Shown: positions 39,729 through 48,804 of the stretch, piece after piece
How positions within the stretch are numbered: position 1 is the first letter of the stretch
Layout of the letters: every line of letters begins with the position of its first letter
Assembly: GCF_002029235.1 (NCBI RefSeq)
Contig: NZ_MZGV01000009.1
Coordinates: 55,248-119,247, forward strand
Direction: 5' to 3'
DNA from: Clostridium oryzae
GTDB lineage: Bacteria > Bacillota > Clostridia > Clostridiales > Clostridiaceae
Length of the DNA: 64,000 nt
The notes under the pieces: model-generated
What the model was told of the DNA's origin: nothing
The model's input: the letters and a program-made list of their open reading frames with translations, nothing else
Databases searched by the model: none
Made by a program: the position numbers and the translations under genes

Positions 39729-40703
39729 TTATCTATTACCATAATCAATACTGATTTCAGGTTTCCTAAAGTCAGGAGTTCCATCACTGTTCCATTCTAT
39801 CTTTTGGATTCTGGTATGTCGATTATGATCATATAAAGGATTGCCTTCTATCTCTTTGTAATCTCTTGCATGATATACTAATATGTCATCTTTGTTGTCT
39901 TCAGAGACTGTAAAACTATTGTGGCCTGGTCCATATATACCGTCCTCGTAATTTGTACTAAAAATAGGTTTACTAGATTTACTCCAAGATAAAGGATTTA
40001 ATAGATCACTTGTATCATCAGCTGTTAGCAATCCCATACAATAGTTATAATCAGTAGCACTTGCAGAATAACTAATAAAAATCTTTCCGTTTTTCTTAAG
40101 TACAGCTGGTCCTTCATTTACCCGGAAGCCTATAGTCTCCCAATTGAATTCAGGTTTTGAAATCATTACCTGAGTACCTTCAATTGTCCAAGGATTACTT
40201 AAACGAGCTATATACAAATTAGAATTTCCATATATATTAGGATCTTTTTGAGGCCAAACAAGATATCTTACACCATTGTGTTCAAAGGTTGTAGCATCTA
40301 AGGAAAATGATTCCCAATTTGTTTTGAGTTGACCTTTTTCCACCCAAGTACCTTCTAAAGGATTAGGAGACGCATTTTCGAGTACAAAAATTCGGTGACA
40401 GAATAATCCATCTATTATTTCAGGTGTATCTGCTGCTGCAAAATATACATACCACTTGCCATCAATGAAGTGAAGTTCGGGCGCCCATATTAAATTGCTC
40501 ATTTCTCCATCTTTATGTTTTCTCCAAACTACAGTAGGTAATACATTTTTTAATTCCTTAATACTCTCAGCTCTTCTGATTTCTATTCTGTCATATTCTG
40601 GAACTGATGCCGTAAAGTAGTAAAAGCCATCTAAATGTTTATAAATAAATGGATCTGCTGTTTGCTTTATTAGTGGATTATTAAGTTCCTCTCTTTTCAA
40701 CAT
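39729..40703 (-). CDS. Glycoside hydrolase family 43, probable alpha-L-arabinofuranosidase
   Basis: The 324-residue five-bladed propeller enzyme lacks a signal peptide, so it acts inside the cell on imported oligosaccharides. Visible catalytic elements are the base aspartate in QTADPFIYKHLDG (about 15-27), the pKa-modulating aspartate in FSLDATTFEHNG and the acid glutamate in RVNEGPAVLKKNGK. Such GH43 enzymes release arabinose (or xylose) from short arabino- or arabinoxylo-oligosaccharides; the exact substrate is not decided by sequence. It is the last gene of the minus-strand ABC importer cluster. Confidence 0.85.
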   Translation of the reverse strand: MLKREELNNPLIKQTADPFIYKHLDGFYYFTASVPEYDRIEIRRAESIKELKNVLPTVVWRKHKDGEMSNLIWAPELHFIDGKWYVYFAAADTPEIIDGLFCHRIFVLENASPNPLEGTWVEKGQLKTNWESFSLDATTFEHNGVRYLVWPQKDPNIYGNSNLYIARLSNPWTIEGTQVMISKPEFNWETIGFRVNEGPAVLKKNGKIFISYSASATDYNYCMGLLTADDTSDLLNPLSWSKSSKPIFSTNYEDGIYGPGHNSFTVSEDNKDDILVYHARDYKEIEGNPLYDHNRHTRIQKIEWNSDGTPDFRKPEISIDYGNR

Positions 40704-40820
40704 GTTATATTCCCTCCAATATTTATTACTAATTAAAAAGTTTATTTATCTTTTATATTAAACGAGTTCTTCAGTTCTTTTATTGGCAACAACGCTATAT
40801 AAATAAATTTTAAAAGGAAA

Positions 40821-41663
40821 TCATCCTTTAACTGCACCTGCAGTAATACCACTAACAATATATTTTTGAAATGCAAAGTATATTATAAGCACAGGAATCA
40901 TTGATAGAATAACTGCTGCAAACGCAACATTTACATATTGAGAATATTGACCAAAGAGGTAAAATTGAATAAGTGGCATTGTTCTAACATTAGCCTGCTG
41001 CATAAATACCATAGGTACAATAAAGTCATTCCAGGATGCAAGAGCAACTAATACAATTATTGTCATAGTGATAGGCCTAAGCAGTGGAAAAACAATTTTA
41101 AAAAATATACCGTACTTTGTACAACCATCAATTGTGGCAGCTTCCTCTAATTCAATAGGAACTGTTTTAATAAAACCTGCATAAAGGAAGGAATAAAATC
41201 CTATTAATATACCAGTTTGAACAATCATCAGTGTTGGAAGACGATTAATCATATGAAACACCTTTAGCTGAGAATATAGTGGAAACATGATAACCTGGAA
41301 TGGAAGTAAAATACTAAATTGGAAAAGATAATAGAATGTATTATAAAATTTATTATTTTTCCTTACAATCTTGTATGATGCCATTGAAGTAACTATAACT
41401 ACAAGAAACACTACAAATACAGCTGTAATAACACTGTTGAAAAATCCACTTATATAATTAGGAAGTTTAATGGCTTCAACAAAGTTCTGTAAGTTTAATT
41501 TTGTAGGTAAAGTAATAGGGTTATTAGCAATTTCTACAGGAGTTTTAAAAGCATAGAGAATCGCAAAATAAAATGGGAATAAAACCATTATTGCTATAAC
41601 ACACAGTAGAAATATTCTTATACCGTCAAGTATTGTGAGTTTAGAAGAAATTTGTTTTTTCAT
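40821..41663 (-). CDS. Carbohydrate ABC transporter permease, MalG type
   Basis: Inner-membrane half of a sugar importer. The 280-residue protein has six hydrophobic segments and the ATPase-contacting EAA loop ELEEAATIDGCTKYGIFFKI (about 172-191). It overlaps the MalF-type gene by 4 bp, so the two are translationally coupled. The C-terminus FQKYIVSGITAGAVKG is typical of the family. No ATPase gene is in the cluster, so it probably uses a shared MsmX/UgpC-type ATPase encoded elsewhere. Confidence 0.92.
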   Translation of the reverse strand: MKKQISSKLTILDGIRIFLLCVIAIMVLFPFYFAILYAFKTPVEIANNPITLPTKLNLQNFVEAIKLPNYISGFFNSVITAVFVVFLVVIVTSMASYKIVRKNNKFYNTFYYLFQFSILLPFQVIMFPLYSQLKVFHMINRLPTLMIVQTGILIGFYSFLYAGFIKTVPIELEEAATIDGCTKYGIFFKIVFPLLRPITMTIIVLVALASWNDFIVPMVFMQQANVRTMPLIQFYLFGQYSQYVNVAFAAVILSMIPVLIIYFAFQKYIVSGITAGAVKG

Positions 41664-42514
41664 AGCTCTATTTCCCTCTTTCTTAAGGCTTTTGTTACAA
41701 AATAAGTAATAATTAATACAAATACTAAATATACTAAGGCTACCATTTGACCATATCCAGTCTTATAGTATGGAAATTCGTACTGATAGATGTACATAGC
41801 CATAGACATGGAAGAAGTTCCTGGTCCGCCGTTTGTTGCAACAAAAGAATAATCGAATTGCTTTAATCCAAGACCAAGCCACAATGGAATACAGTAAGTA
41901 AAGGCTGGTGCTAAAAAAGGTACTGTAACATTACGGAATCTTTGGAATGCAGTTGCACCATCAATTTCTGCTGCTTCAAGCAGATCCTTAGGTACTGTTT
42001 GAAGTGTTGCATAGTAAAGAACCATAGCAAGTCCAGTTTCCTTCCAAATTGACATAATACATAAACCTATCATAACTGTTTTGGCACTTGATAATGGACT
42101 GGCAATATGCATATAGTGTGAAATAAAATCATTAAAAACATATACCCACATATAAGATGTCAGTACTAGGCTGACTACCATAGGCATAAAGATAAATGTT
42201 TTAATAAGATTTGCACCTCTAAATGATTTATTTAGAGCTAGAGCGAGTCCAAGTCCAAATATGTTTACAATTATAACGGTAACAGTTGTAAAGAAAATTG
42301 TGTTACGTAATGGATTTAATACTTCACCATCTTTAAAAACTGAAAAAAGATTTCTAAGTCCAACAAAATGATAACTTTGATTTATACCATTCCAATCTGT
42401 AAAAGCAATATGAATTCCACGAATAAATGGAACAAGGATTACAAACGCGAAAATTATTAAAGCTGGAAGTACAAATGAAAAATCTAGAAGCTTATCTAGC
42501 ATTTTTTTATTCAT
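41660..42514 (-). CDS. Carbohydrate ABC transporter permease, MalF type
   Basis: The partner permease of 284 residues has six membrane segments and the EAA loop DLLEAAEIDGATAFQRFRNV (about 177-196). It is the short form without the large MalF periplasmic loop, normal for Gram-positive oligosaccharide importers. It lies 140 bp downstream of the binding-protein gene, with a large hairpin between. Confidence 0.92.
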   Translation of the reverse strand: MNKKMLDKLLDFSFVLPALIIFAFVILVPFIRGIHIAFTDWNGINQSYHFVGLRNLFSVFKDGEVLNPLRNTIFFTTVTVIIVNIFGLGLALALNKSFRGANLIKTFIFMPMVVSLVLTSYMWVYVFNDFISHYMHIASPLSSAKTVMIGLCIMSIWKETGLAMVLYYATLQTVPKDLLEAAEIDGATAFQRFRNVTVPFLAPAFTYCIPLWLGLGLKQFDYSFVATNGGPGTSSMSMAMYIYQYEFPYYKTGYGQMVALVYLVFVLIITYFVTKALRKREIEL

Positions 42515-42598
42515 ATTGATATCAACTCCTTTGAGCAGGTTAGTGTAAAATATTTATGCTAATCTTATAATTTGTTGATTATTATTGCTAAAAGTAAT

Positions 42599-42641
42599 CC
42601 ACTGCTTCTGCAGGGAGAGGGTTAATATCAGAAGCAATGGA
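42599..42641 (-). promoter_or_regulatory. Intercistronic hairpin between the binding-protein and permease genes
   Basis: On the minus strand CCATTGCTTCTG pairs with CAGAAGCAGTGG (one G-T) over an 18-nt loop. A hairpin here commonly makes the binding protein more abundant than the permeases, by partial termination or by protecting the upstream mRNA. Confidence 0.7.
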
Positions 42642-42654
42642 TAAACATTTTTAA

Positions 42655-43965
42655 TTATTTTCCTGTTGTACGAGCATTTGCCATAGCTTTATCTAATTGG
42701 CTAAGGTATTTATTAAGGTCAGCATTAGCTGATGAAGTTGAAGTAAATGCCCATGATTGCATTTGAGCGTCCCATACTGTAGCGGACTGACCGGAAAAAG
42801 CAGTTTCAGCCATAGCATTATAAGCTGCACCAGAAGTTAATGCTGCATTCATATCATCAAGAATAGGATCAAGTTTATCAGCTTTTGCTCCTGTAATTGC
42901 AGATACTGCTGGTACGTCGGTTGCCCATGTTGAAGCAGCTTCTTTTGAAGTCATGTAGTCAAAGAATTTCAAAGCAGTTTTCTGGTTTGCACTCTTTGAA
43001 GAAAGCATCCATGTATCATCTGTGTTGTATTGCATCTTGTTTTTACTAGCATCATCGAAGAATGGGAAAACAAATGATCCAAAATTACCATTAGGTGCAT
43101 ATGAGCGAATTGCACTTACAGCCCAGCTACCTATAATGATCATTCCAGCTCTACCACTTCCAAATTCCTGTTCAGAACGGTCAACACCAACTTGAGTTGC
43201 ATTTGAAGTGTATTGATTGATTGTTTTCCATTGAGTTAAGAATTGTTTCAAAACTGGGTAATCAGAAGGTTTTTTTGCACCAGACATAATGTCAGCACGC
43301 ATAGTTGGCATTTGTGCAAGTCCGCTTCCGAAAAGCTGACACCAGTAACTTCCTCCTACAGATGCAAGATCTTTATATCCGGCTGCAACAGGTGTTACAT
43401 TGTGCTGTTTTAAAGTCTTCATTACATTAACAAATTCAGACCATGTCTTAGGTGTTTGAATATTATATTTTTTAAAGATATCTTTATTGTATATTACTCC
43501 AGACAGCATTAAATCCATTGGAATTCCATAAACCTTGCCATCTACCTCAGCACACTTTATTGCATCCTTATCTACTCGGCTTGTAAAATCTTTATCTGTA
43601 ATATCCATTATGTTTCCTGATTTAACGATATCAGAGTAGGTCTTAGGACTACCAAACATAACATCAGGCATGTCGCCAGCACTGATTTTCATGTTTAGTG
43701 TGTTTGAGTACTGGTCCAAGCTCATACCTTGAATAGTAACATCAACATTAGGATATTTCTTCTTAAATCCAGCTACTGTATCATTTAATGCTTTCAACTT
43801 ACCCTTTTCAACCAGATAATGCATTATGGTAAGATTTTCCTTTTTTGCTGTAGTACTTTTGCCGGATGAACTGCTTGAACTTGACTGACAACCAGCAAAC
43901 AGTGACATAGTAGTTGCTAGGCATAGAAATGCAACCAAGGACTTTTTGATTCTTGACTTTTTCAT
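42655..43965 (-). CDS. Extracellular sugar-binding lipoprotein of the ABC importer
   Basis: The 436-residue family 1 solute-binding protein starts with a signal peptide and lipobox (MSLFAGCQSS), so it is anchored as a lipoprotein. A serine-rich linker and two binding lobes follow, with ENLTIMHYLVEKGKLKAL and, near 280, the conserved GSGRAGMIIIGSWAVSAI. First gene of the importer operon, reading away from the two-component system. The start at 43965 follows GAGGTGG; a GTG three codons earlier overlaps that site. Confidence 0.92.
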   Translation of the reverse strand: MKKSRIKKSLVAFLCLATTMSLFAGCQSSSSSSSGKSTTAKKENLTIMHYLVEKGKLKALNDTVAGFKKKYPNVDVTIQGMSLDQYSNTLNMKISAGDMPDVMFGSPKTYSDIVKSGNIMDITDKDFTSRVDKDAIKCAEVDGKVYGIPMDLMLSGVIYNKDIFKKYNIQTPKTWSEFVNVMKTLKQHNVTPVAAGYKDLASVGGSYWCQLFGSGLAQMPTMRADIMSGAKKPSDYPVLKQFLTQWKTINQYTSNATQVGVDRSEQEFGSGRAGMIIIGSWAVSAIRSYAPNGNFGSFVFPFFDDASKNKMQYNTDDTWMLSSKSANQKTALKFFDYMTSKEAASTWATDVPAVSAITGAKADKLDPILDDMNAALTSGAAYNAMAETAFSGQSATVWDAQMQSWAFTSTSSANADLNKYLSQLDKAMANARTTGK

Positions 43966-44181
43966 AAAATCCACCTCACTATATTTTTATATATGGTTTA
44001 TATTTTTTATCTGCAATCATAATTATATGTTATCGATTTCATAACTTCTATGTACAATTTTATCAAATTATGAACTATTTCATCATTTCCAAAAAGTGCT
44101 TGTTTATTTTTAATAGATATATAGTATAATTGTTTTGAGTGTAAAATAAGTAACAGTATTTAGGGCTGGTGGCGGTTAATT

Positions 44182-45927
44182 ATGAACAGAATAATAAAAT
44201 TAATGATGAATTTGAAATTGCGTTCTAAACTGTTTTTGTCTTATCTATTTATAATTATTCTAGTTATAACTGTAAATTATATGATCTATGGTATATCCGA
44301 AGCAAATACAATTAAAAACATTGAATCTTCTTCTACCAATATGGTTGAGCAGCTTTCAAATAATATTTCATACAAGATGTCAGGACTTGATACAGATATA
44401 TTTTATGCAGTTGGTGCTTCAAAGATATTTGATGAAAGTAATTTTTCTGATTATGTTATTTTGATGCAAAATGTATACGTTTTTAATATGTATCTTCAAA
44501 ATTCAGGAATACATGTAGTTAACGATTTTTTTATGAATGCATCTGGTTCCTGTTTTTATTATGATAAAGATGGGTCTTCTGATTATGTTAATTCGAATAT
44601 TTACCGATACTTGATTGCTAATAAAAAATCTATAATAGATGCATCGGGAAAGCCTATATATGTGGAATTTGATAATGAACCAGGGGTACTCTATATAATT
44701 AAATCTAATATTACTCTGAATACTCATGTGTCTAATGGTATTATGGCAATAGGAATAAGAGACAGTTATATCAAAGATTTGTTTTCACAATCAAAACTTC
44801 AAAACGGGTCAATTGTAGTATGTGATGGAAACTCTAAAATTCTTATCTGTGATGAAAAGGTGAAGCCAATTGCAGATAGGTTTAACGGTCTTTTAGCAGA
44901 AGATACTTATGGTCAAAATTTCTTTAATTATAAGGACAAGAGTCTTATAGTAGAAAGTGGTATTTCTGAGAACAAGCGCTGGAAGGTACTATATTTAGTA
45001 TCAGTAAAAGATTTACTTAAGGATGTAGAAAATATAAAAAGGCTTGTGATTATTCTTTGTATTACTCTGTTAGTTTTTTCAATAGCAATTGCTTTAGTCA
45101 TTTCTAATAGTTTAACTTCAAATATACGGCTTTTGCTAAAAAAAATTAAGTCTGTTGGGCAGGGAAATTTTAAACTTCACCTGGAACCTAAAAGTCATGA
45201 TGAAACTGCTGAACTTTTTAAGCATTTCAATATTATGAGTGAAAAACTTGAAGACTTAATTGAAAGGATTGCTTATGAAAAAACTGAAACTCAACGAGCT
45301 GAATATAATGCTTTACTTGCACAAATAAACCCGCATTTTATTTATAATCTTTTGGAATCAATAAACGGCCTTGCAAAAATTAAGGGTCAGGACGAAATAG
45401 TACAAATTATTTCAGCATTGAGTTATTTGATAAGAAGTACTATATGCGGAAAAAACTCTGAGATAAGTCTAAAAAATGAATTAGAATATGTAAAAAATTA
45501 TATGTCTATTGAACAGATTATAACTGGAGGAAGAATCAGCATCGAATATGATATTGATGATGATACATTGGATTGTATAGTTCCAAAATTTATTCTGCAA
45601 CCACTTGTTGAAAACGCTATAAATCATGGAATAGAATTTCAAAAAAGCGGTGGATTAATTTTGATTTCTGCACATAAAGAGGATGACGTATTAAAAATCA
45701 ATATTTCTGATGATGGAACAGGTATCGAAGAAGATAAACTTCAAAGTATAATTTTAGGTATACAGCAGCCTGTGGAGTCATCTGATGATGCTCATACCCA
45801 TATAGGAATAAAAAGTGTGGACAGGAGAATTAAAATATTATATGGAAATAAATATGGATTGAAAATTTCTAGCAAACCTGAAATAGGAACAGTTGTAGAA
45901 ATAATAATACCTATTAAGGCATTATAA
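44182..45927 (+). CDS. YesM-type sensor histidine kinase
   Basis: The 581-residue membrane kinase has TM1 at about 17-37, a 250-residue external sensing domain, TM2 at about 287-310, and a HAMP region (about 310-360). It continues with the His_kinase domain around QINPHFIYNLLESINGLAKI and an ATPase domain (ILQPLVENAINHG N-box, ISDDGTGI, HIGIKSVDRRI). This class usually senses oligosaccharides, often with a binding protein, and phosphorylates an AraC-type regulator. The gene is divergent from the ABC/GH43 cluster, its presumed target. Confidence 0.93.
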   Translation: MNRIIKLMMNLKLRSKLFLSYLFIIILVITVNYMIYGISEANTIKNIESSSTNMVEQLSNNISYKMSGLDTDIFYAVGASKIFDESNFSDYVILMQNVYVFNMYLQNSGIHVVNDFFMNASGSCFYYDKDGSSDYVNSNIYRYLIANKKSIIDASGKPIYVEFDNEPGVLYIIKSNITLNTHVSNGIMAIGIRDSYIKDLFSQSKLQNGSIVVCDGNSKILICDEKVKPIADRFNGLLAEDTYGQNFFNYKDKSLIVESGISENKRWKVLYLVSVKDLLKDVENIKRLVIILCITLLVFSIAIALVISNSLTSNIRLLLKKIKSVGQGNFKLHLEPKSHDETAELFKHFNIMSEKLEDLIERIAYEKTETQRAEYNALLAQINPHFIYNLLESINGLAKIKGQDEIVQIISALSYLIRSTICGKNSEISLKNELEYVKNYMSIEQIITGGRISIEYDIDDDTLDCIVPKFILQPLVENAINHGIEFQKSGGLILISAHKEDDVLKINISDDGTGIEEDKLQSIILGIQQPVESSDDAHTHIGIKSVDRRIKILYGNKYGLKISSKPEIGTVVEIIIPIKAL

Positions 45928-45960
45928 ATGTGTACAAAATAAATATTGTGGGGGATGTCT

Positions 45961-47538
45961 ATGTATAATGTATTGATAGCCGATGATAACAATATAACTA
46001 GGAAATCAATCATGTTAACTATTGATTGGTCAAGCCTGGGCTGTAAAGTGATTGCAGACTCTGACAATGGTATTGATGCTCTTGAGCTGACTAAAAAGTA
46101 TATTCCTGACATAATTATTACTGATATTAGAATGCCTGCTATGGATGGACTTAAATTTACAGAGGAAGTTAAAAACTTGTTCCCATGGGTTAAAGTAATT
46201 ATAATAACCGGATATAACGAATTTTTATATGCTCAGAAAGCTATAAAACTTGGTGCATTTGATCTTATTTTAAAGCCCATAGATAATAATGAGTTATGTG
46301 AGGTTATTAAAAGGGCTACTTCTGTTCTAGACGAGCACAAAGAAGAGCAATATGAAAAGGAATACATGAAAAGTACTATTGCAAACAGCAAAGAGCAAGT
46401 AGTAGCAAAAATGATAATTGATAGTATTGCTGGTATTAAAATAACTGACACATATAAATTACTTCAAACTCAGAAAAGATTTTTTATGTTTACTATCAGG
46501 TACAAATCTAATTGCAAAGAAACCGAAGATGATAATTTTCGCAGCTTCATCGAAGGAGCAGAACAAGCAGTCAAGGCTTTAAGGACATACTTTGATTATG
46601 CATTTATTTATTTTTGGCTGAACAATTATTTTACCGTTGTTGTAACAGAAAGCAATAGAAAACCATCCAATAGAATGAGTGATAATATTTTAAAAATATG
46701 TAATCATTTTGTTGAGAAGAGTTCTCTTATTAATAGACATGACTATATAATTGGAGTAAGTAAAGTTCATACAAATTACGATGAAATAAAAAATGCTTAT
46801 AATCAGACTCTGGATGCAATTAACTTTAGCTTTTTCTTACCGAATAAAAAAATTGTAATGGGAGATTCTATTAAAATTCAAGGTGTTTTTAATGAGTATG
46901 CACTTATGAAAAAAGTATATGGTAGTATAAAAAATACCTATATACAGAAAATTGATAAGGGTCTTGATGAAATACATGAAATTCTGCTAAAGGAGACACC
47001 GTCAATTCTGGCTGTTAAAAATTTATTGTCAAATATTTGCTTTGTTGTACTAGAGTGTTTCTACAATGATAAATTATATCAGTCTTATAATTACAAAAGC
47101 CATGCAGAAATCAATGATGATATCAATGATATTGATAATCTAGAAGATGCTATTTTATATGTTAAAAATTTTGTGAAAAATATAAAAGCTGGCCTTAATA
47201 ATGACTATCAGCCAAACTATAGCAAAGTAACAATAAACGTAATTAATTATTTGCATGATCATTATGATAAGAAAATATCGCTTCAAGAAATAGCTGATTA
47301 TGTTTGTCTTACACCTACACATTTATGCAGAGTTATTAAGAAGGATACCGGTGAATCTTTTGTAGATCTTTTTAATAAGATAAAGATAGGTGTGGCGGAA
47401 AAACTTTTGAAAGAGTCAAATTTAAAGGTATATGAGGTTGCAAATAGAGTTGGAATAGATAATTATTCATACTTTTATAAATTATTTAAAAAATATACAG
47501 GAACAGTTCCTACAGAATATTACAATAAGTCGTCTTAA
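45961..47538 (+). CDS. YesN-type response regulator with AraC DNA-binding domain
   Basis: The 525-residue regulator has an N-terminal receiver domain (1-120) with the phosphate acceptor D55 in IIITDIRMPAMDG. A long middle region (about 130-410) is followed by a C-terminal AraC helix-turn-helix pair (about 420-525: ISLQEIADYVCLTPTHLCRVI and YEVANRVGIDNYSYFYKLFKK). GGGGGATG is the ribosome site for ATG 45961, 33 bp after the kinase gene. It should activate the sugar importer operon. Confidence 0.93.
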   Translation: MYNVLIADDNNITRKSIMLTIDWSSLGCKVIADSDNGIDALELTKKYIPDIIITDIRMPAMDGLKFTEEVKNLFPWVKVIIITGYNEFLYAQKAIKLGAFDLILKPIDNNELCEVIKRATSVLDEHKEEQYEKEYMKSTIANSKEQVVAKMIIDSIAGIKITDTYKLLQTQKRFFMFTIRYKSNCKETEDDNFRSFIEGAEQAVKALRTYFDYAFIYFWLNNYFTVVVTESNRKPSNRMSDNILKICNHFVEKSSLINRHDYIIGVSKVHTNYDEIKNAYNQTLDAINFSFFLPNKKIVMGDSIKIQGVFNEYALMKKVYGSIKNTYIQKIDKGLDEIHEILLKETPSILAVKNLLSNICFVVLECFYNDKLYQSYNYKSHAEINDDINDIDNLEDAILYVKNFVKNIKAGLNNDYQPNYSKVTINVINYLHDHYDKKISLQEIADYVCLTPTHLCRVIKKDTGESFVDLFNKIKIGVAEKLLKESNLKVYEVANRVGIDNYSYFYKLFKKYTGTVPTEYYNKSS

Positions 47539-47540
47539 GA

Positions 47541-47826
47541 AGAGAATAAGGCAACAGAAGCAATAAAATGATAGTATTTTGTTAATATTAAGAGTTAGGG
47601 TATAGGAAATGTTTACAGTCGGGGTTATCTAAGCACGCTCATTATCATTCGCAGATAACCCGTTAAAGGCCATTTAGGCCTTTAACCAACGGAGATATAG
47701 AGTGAATTTAGCAATTGTCAGCAAATTTATGCAAATTTTCGTTAGGATTTTGGCAGTGTTTGAGGCGTATTAGAGTTAAGAGCTATATTAAGCTATTAAG
47801 AAGATATTCTACGTATTGAAAAAAAG
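47541..47826 (+). repeat. Intergenic hairpin repeat, copy C
   Basis: The left module matches copies A and B (AATAAGGCAACAGAAGCAAT, AAGAGTTAGGGTATA), but the mini-ORF part is missing. It has hairpins GGGTTATCT / AGATAACCC and TTAAAGGCC / GGCCTTTAA (47620-47695), homologous to copy D on the other strand, then GTTTGAGGCG as in copy A. It fills most of the gap 47539-47954; the remainder is AT-rich with nothing else recognised. Confidence 0.7.
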
Positions 47827-47954
47827 TGTAATTAAAGCATACGAAGTAATGAGAAGGTGGTTTTGGATAAAATACCACTTATTTTACATTTTGTCATAAA
47901 ACTGTCATAAAAAAGTGATATATTTAGGTATTATAAAAGAAAGGGGGCGAAAAA

Positions 47955-48410
47955 ATGAGCGTAAGTTCTATATCTCAATTAGATTATCTGCAGAAGCTAT
48001 ATGGTATAAACAACAATAATATTTATTCCTCATCTGACACAAATAGTACGTTTGAAAAGTTGTTGGGGAATATAACAGGACAAAGTAATTTAACCAATAC
48101 ATCATCAAATTTGAAGGACAGTTCTGATTTAGTTTCAGGCAGTAATTCGGAGGATTTATTACAATTGTTACAACTGACTGGGTTACAAAATCAATTACAA
48201 AGTTATGGTAGTATCGGAAGTAATGATGATGAAAGTACTGAATCGGATAGTGACAGCTATTTCGGCGGAAGCAATAACTATATGTCTCAGATGGTAAATT
48301 ATATTATGCAAGAAGCGATTGAGAAGCAGATAGAGAGTACAGGAAATACAATTGCTGATAACTCCTTTTATTATATGGAAGATAAGAGCGAAAATGTATT
48401 GACAAAATAA
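47955..48410 (+). CDS. Low-complexity Ser/Asn-rich protein of unknown function
   Basis: The 151-residue acidic protein has a conserved-looking head (MSVSSISQLDYLQKLYGI), a long Ser/Asn/Asp/Leu-rich middle (about 20-105) and a short helical tail (about 107-125, YMSQMVNYIMQEAIEKQI). There is no signal peptide, membrane segment or catalytic motif. The head resembles the start of some clostridial cell-wall lytic transglycosylases, so it may be a relative that has lost the enzyme domain; this is a guess. A strong ribosome site (AAAGGGGGCGA) supports translation. Confidence 0.65.
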   Translation: MSVSSISQLDYLQKLYGINNNNIYSSSDTNSTFEKLLGNITGQSNLTNTSSNLKDSSDLVSGSNSEDLLQLLQLTGLQNQLQSYGSIGSNDDESTESDSDSYFGGSNNYMSQMVNYIMQEAIEKQIESTGNTIADNSFYYMEDKSENVLTK

Positions 48411-48428
48411 TTAAAGAGTTTCTATAAT
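48399..48428 (+). promoter_or_regulatory. Promoter upstream of the candidate RNA and second SAM riboswitch
   Basis: Perfect TTGACA (48399-48404), an 18-bp spacer and a perfect TATAAT (48423-48428), overlapping the end of the preceding gene. Transcription would start near 48436, more than 150 nt before the riboswitch. Confidence 0.75.
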
Positions 48429-48462
48429 ATAAGCATTAAAACTTGTTAGCAAGAATATAAAT

Positions 48463-48568
48463 AAGTTGTGAAAGTTCTAATACATTCTGACTTTTAAAAG
48501 ATCCTAGGGTCGAACCGATTCAGCAGTGATATTTTAGAAGCCATAAAGGAAGAACTTTATTGCAACTT
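48463..48568 (+). ncRNA. Candidate structured RNA of unknown family
   Basis: The ends pair in two steps: AAGTTG (48463-48468) with CAACTT (48563-48568), and AAAGTTCT (48471-48478) with AGAACTTT (48551-48558). The enclosed 70 nt contain the palindrome CTTTTAAAAG and the small hairpin GGT / ACC in GGGTCGAACC. It lies behind a near-perfect promoter and before the SAM riboswitch aptamer. No known family recognised; could be a second regulatory domain or an independent RNA. Confidence 0.4.
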
Positions 48569-48593
48569 ATATAAATTAAATTGGTAATTTCCT

Positions 48594-48772
48594 TATCAAG
48601 AGAGATGGAGGGGCTGGCCCGATGAAGTTTCAGCAACCACTGCGTTTCATTAGCGTAGAAGGTGCTAAATCCTGCAAATTTAGTTTTGAGAGATGAGGGA
48701 GAGCAAATGAATGGTTTATAATCATTTATTTAAGTCATCTCTCTATTTGAAAGATGGCTTTTTTATTTTGTA
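48594..48772 (+). promoter_or_regulatory. SAM-I riboswitch upstream of the YbaK-like gene
   Basis: The aptamer (48594-48700) has CTTATCAAGAGAGATGGAGG, GGCCCGATGAAGTTTCAGCA, GGTGCTAAATCCTGC and the closing TGAGAGATGAGG. A terminator AGTCATCT / AGATGGCT plus T-run (48733-48768) follows, so expression should fall when SAM is abundant. Confidence 0.95.
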
Positions 48773-48804
48773 AAAAAGCAAATAGAGAGGAGCATTAGCA
48801 AAAT

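Noticed and set aside
39551..39754. 67-codon frame after the ArsP-type permease
   Set aside because: It lacks a ribosome site, runs through the bidirectional terminator and into the end of the GH43 gene, and its product is low-complexity AT-rich translation.
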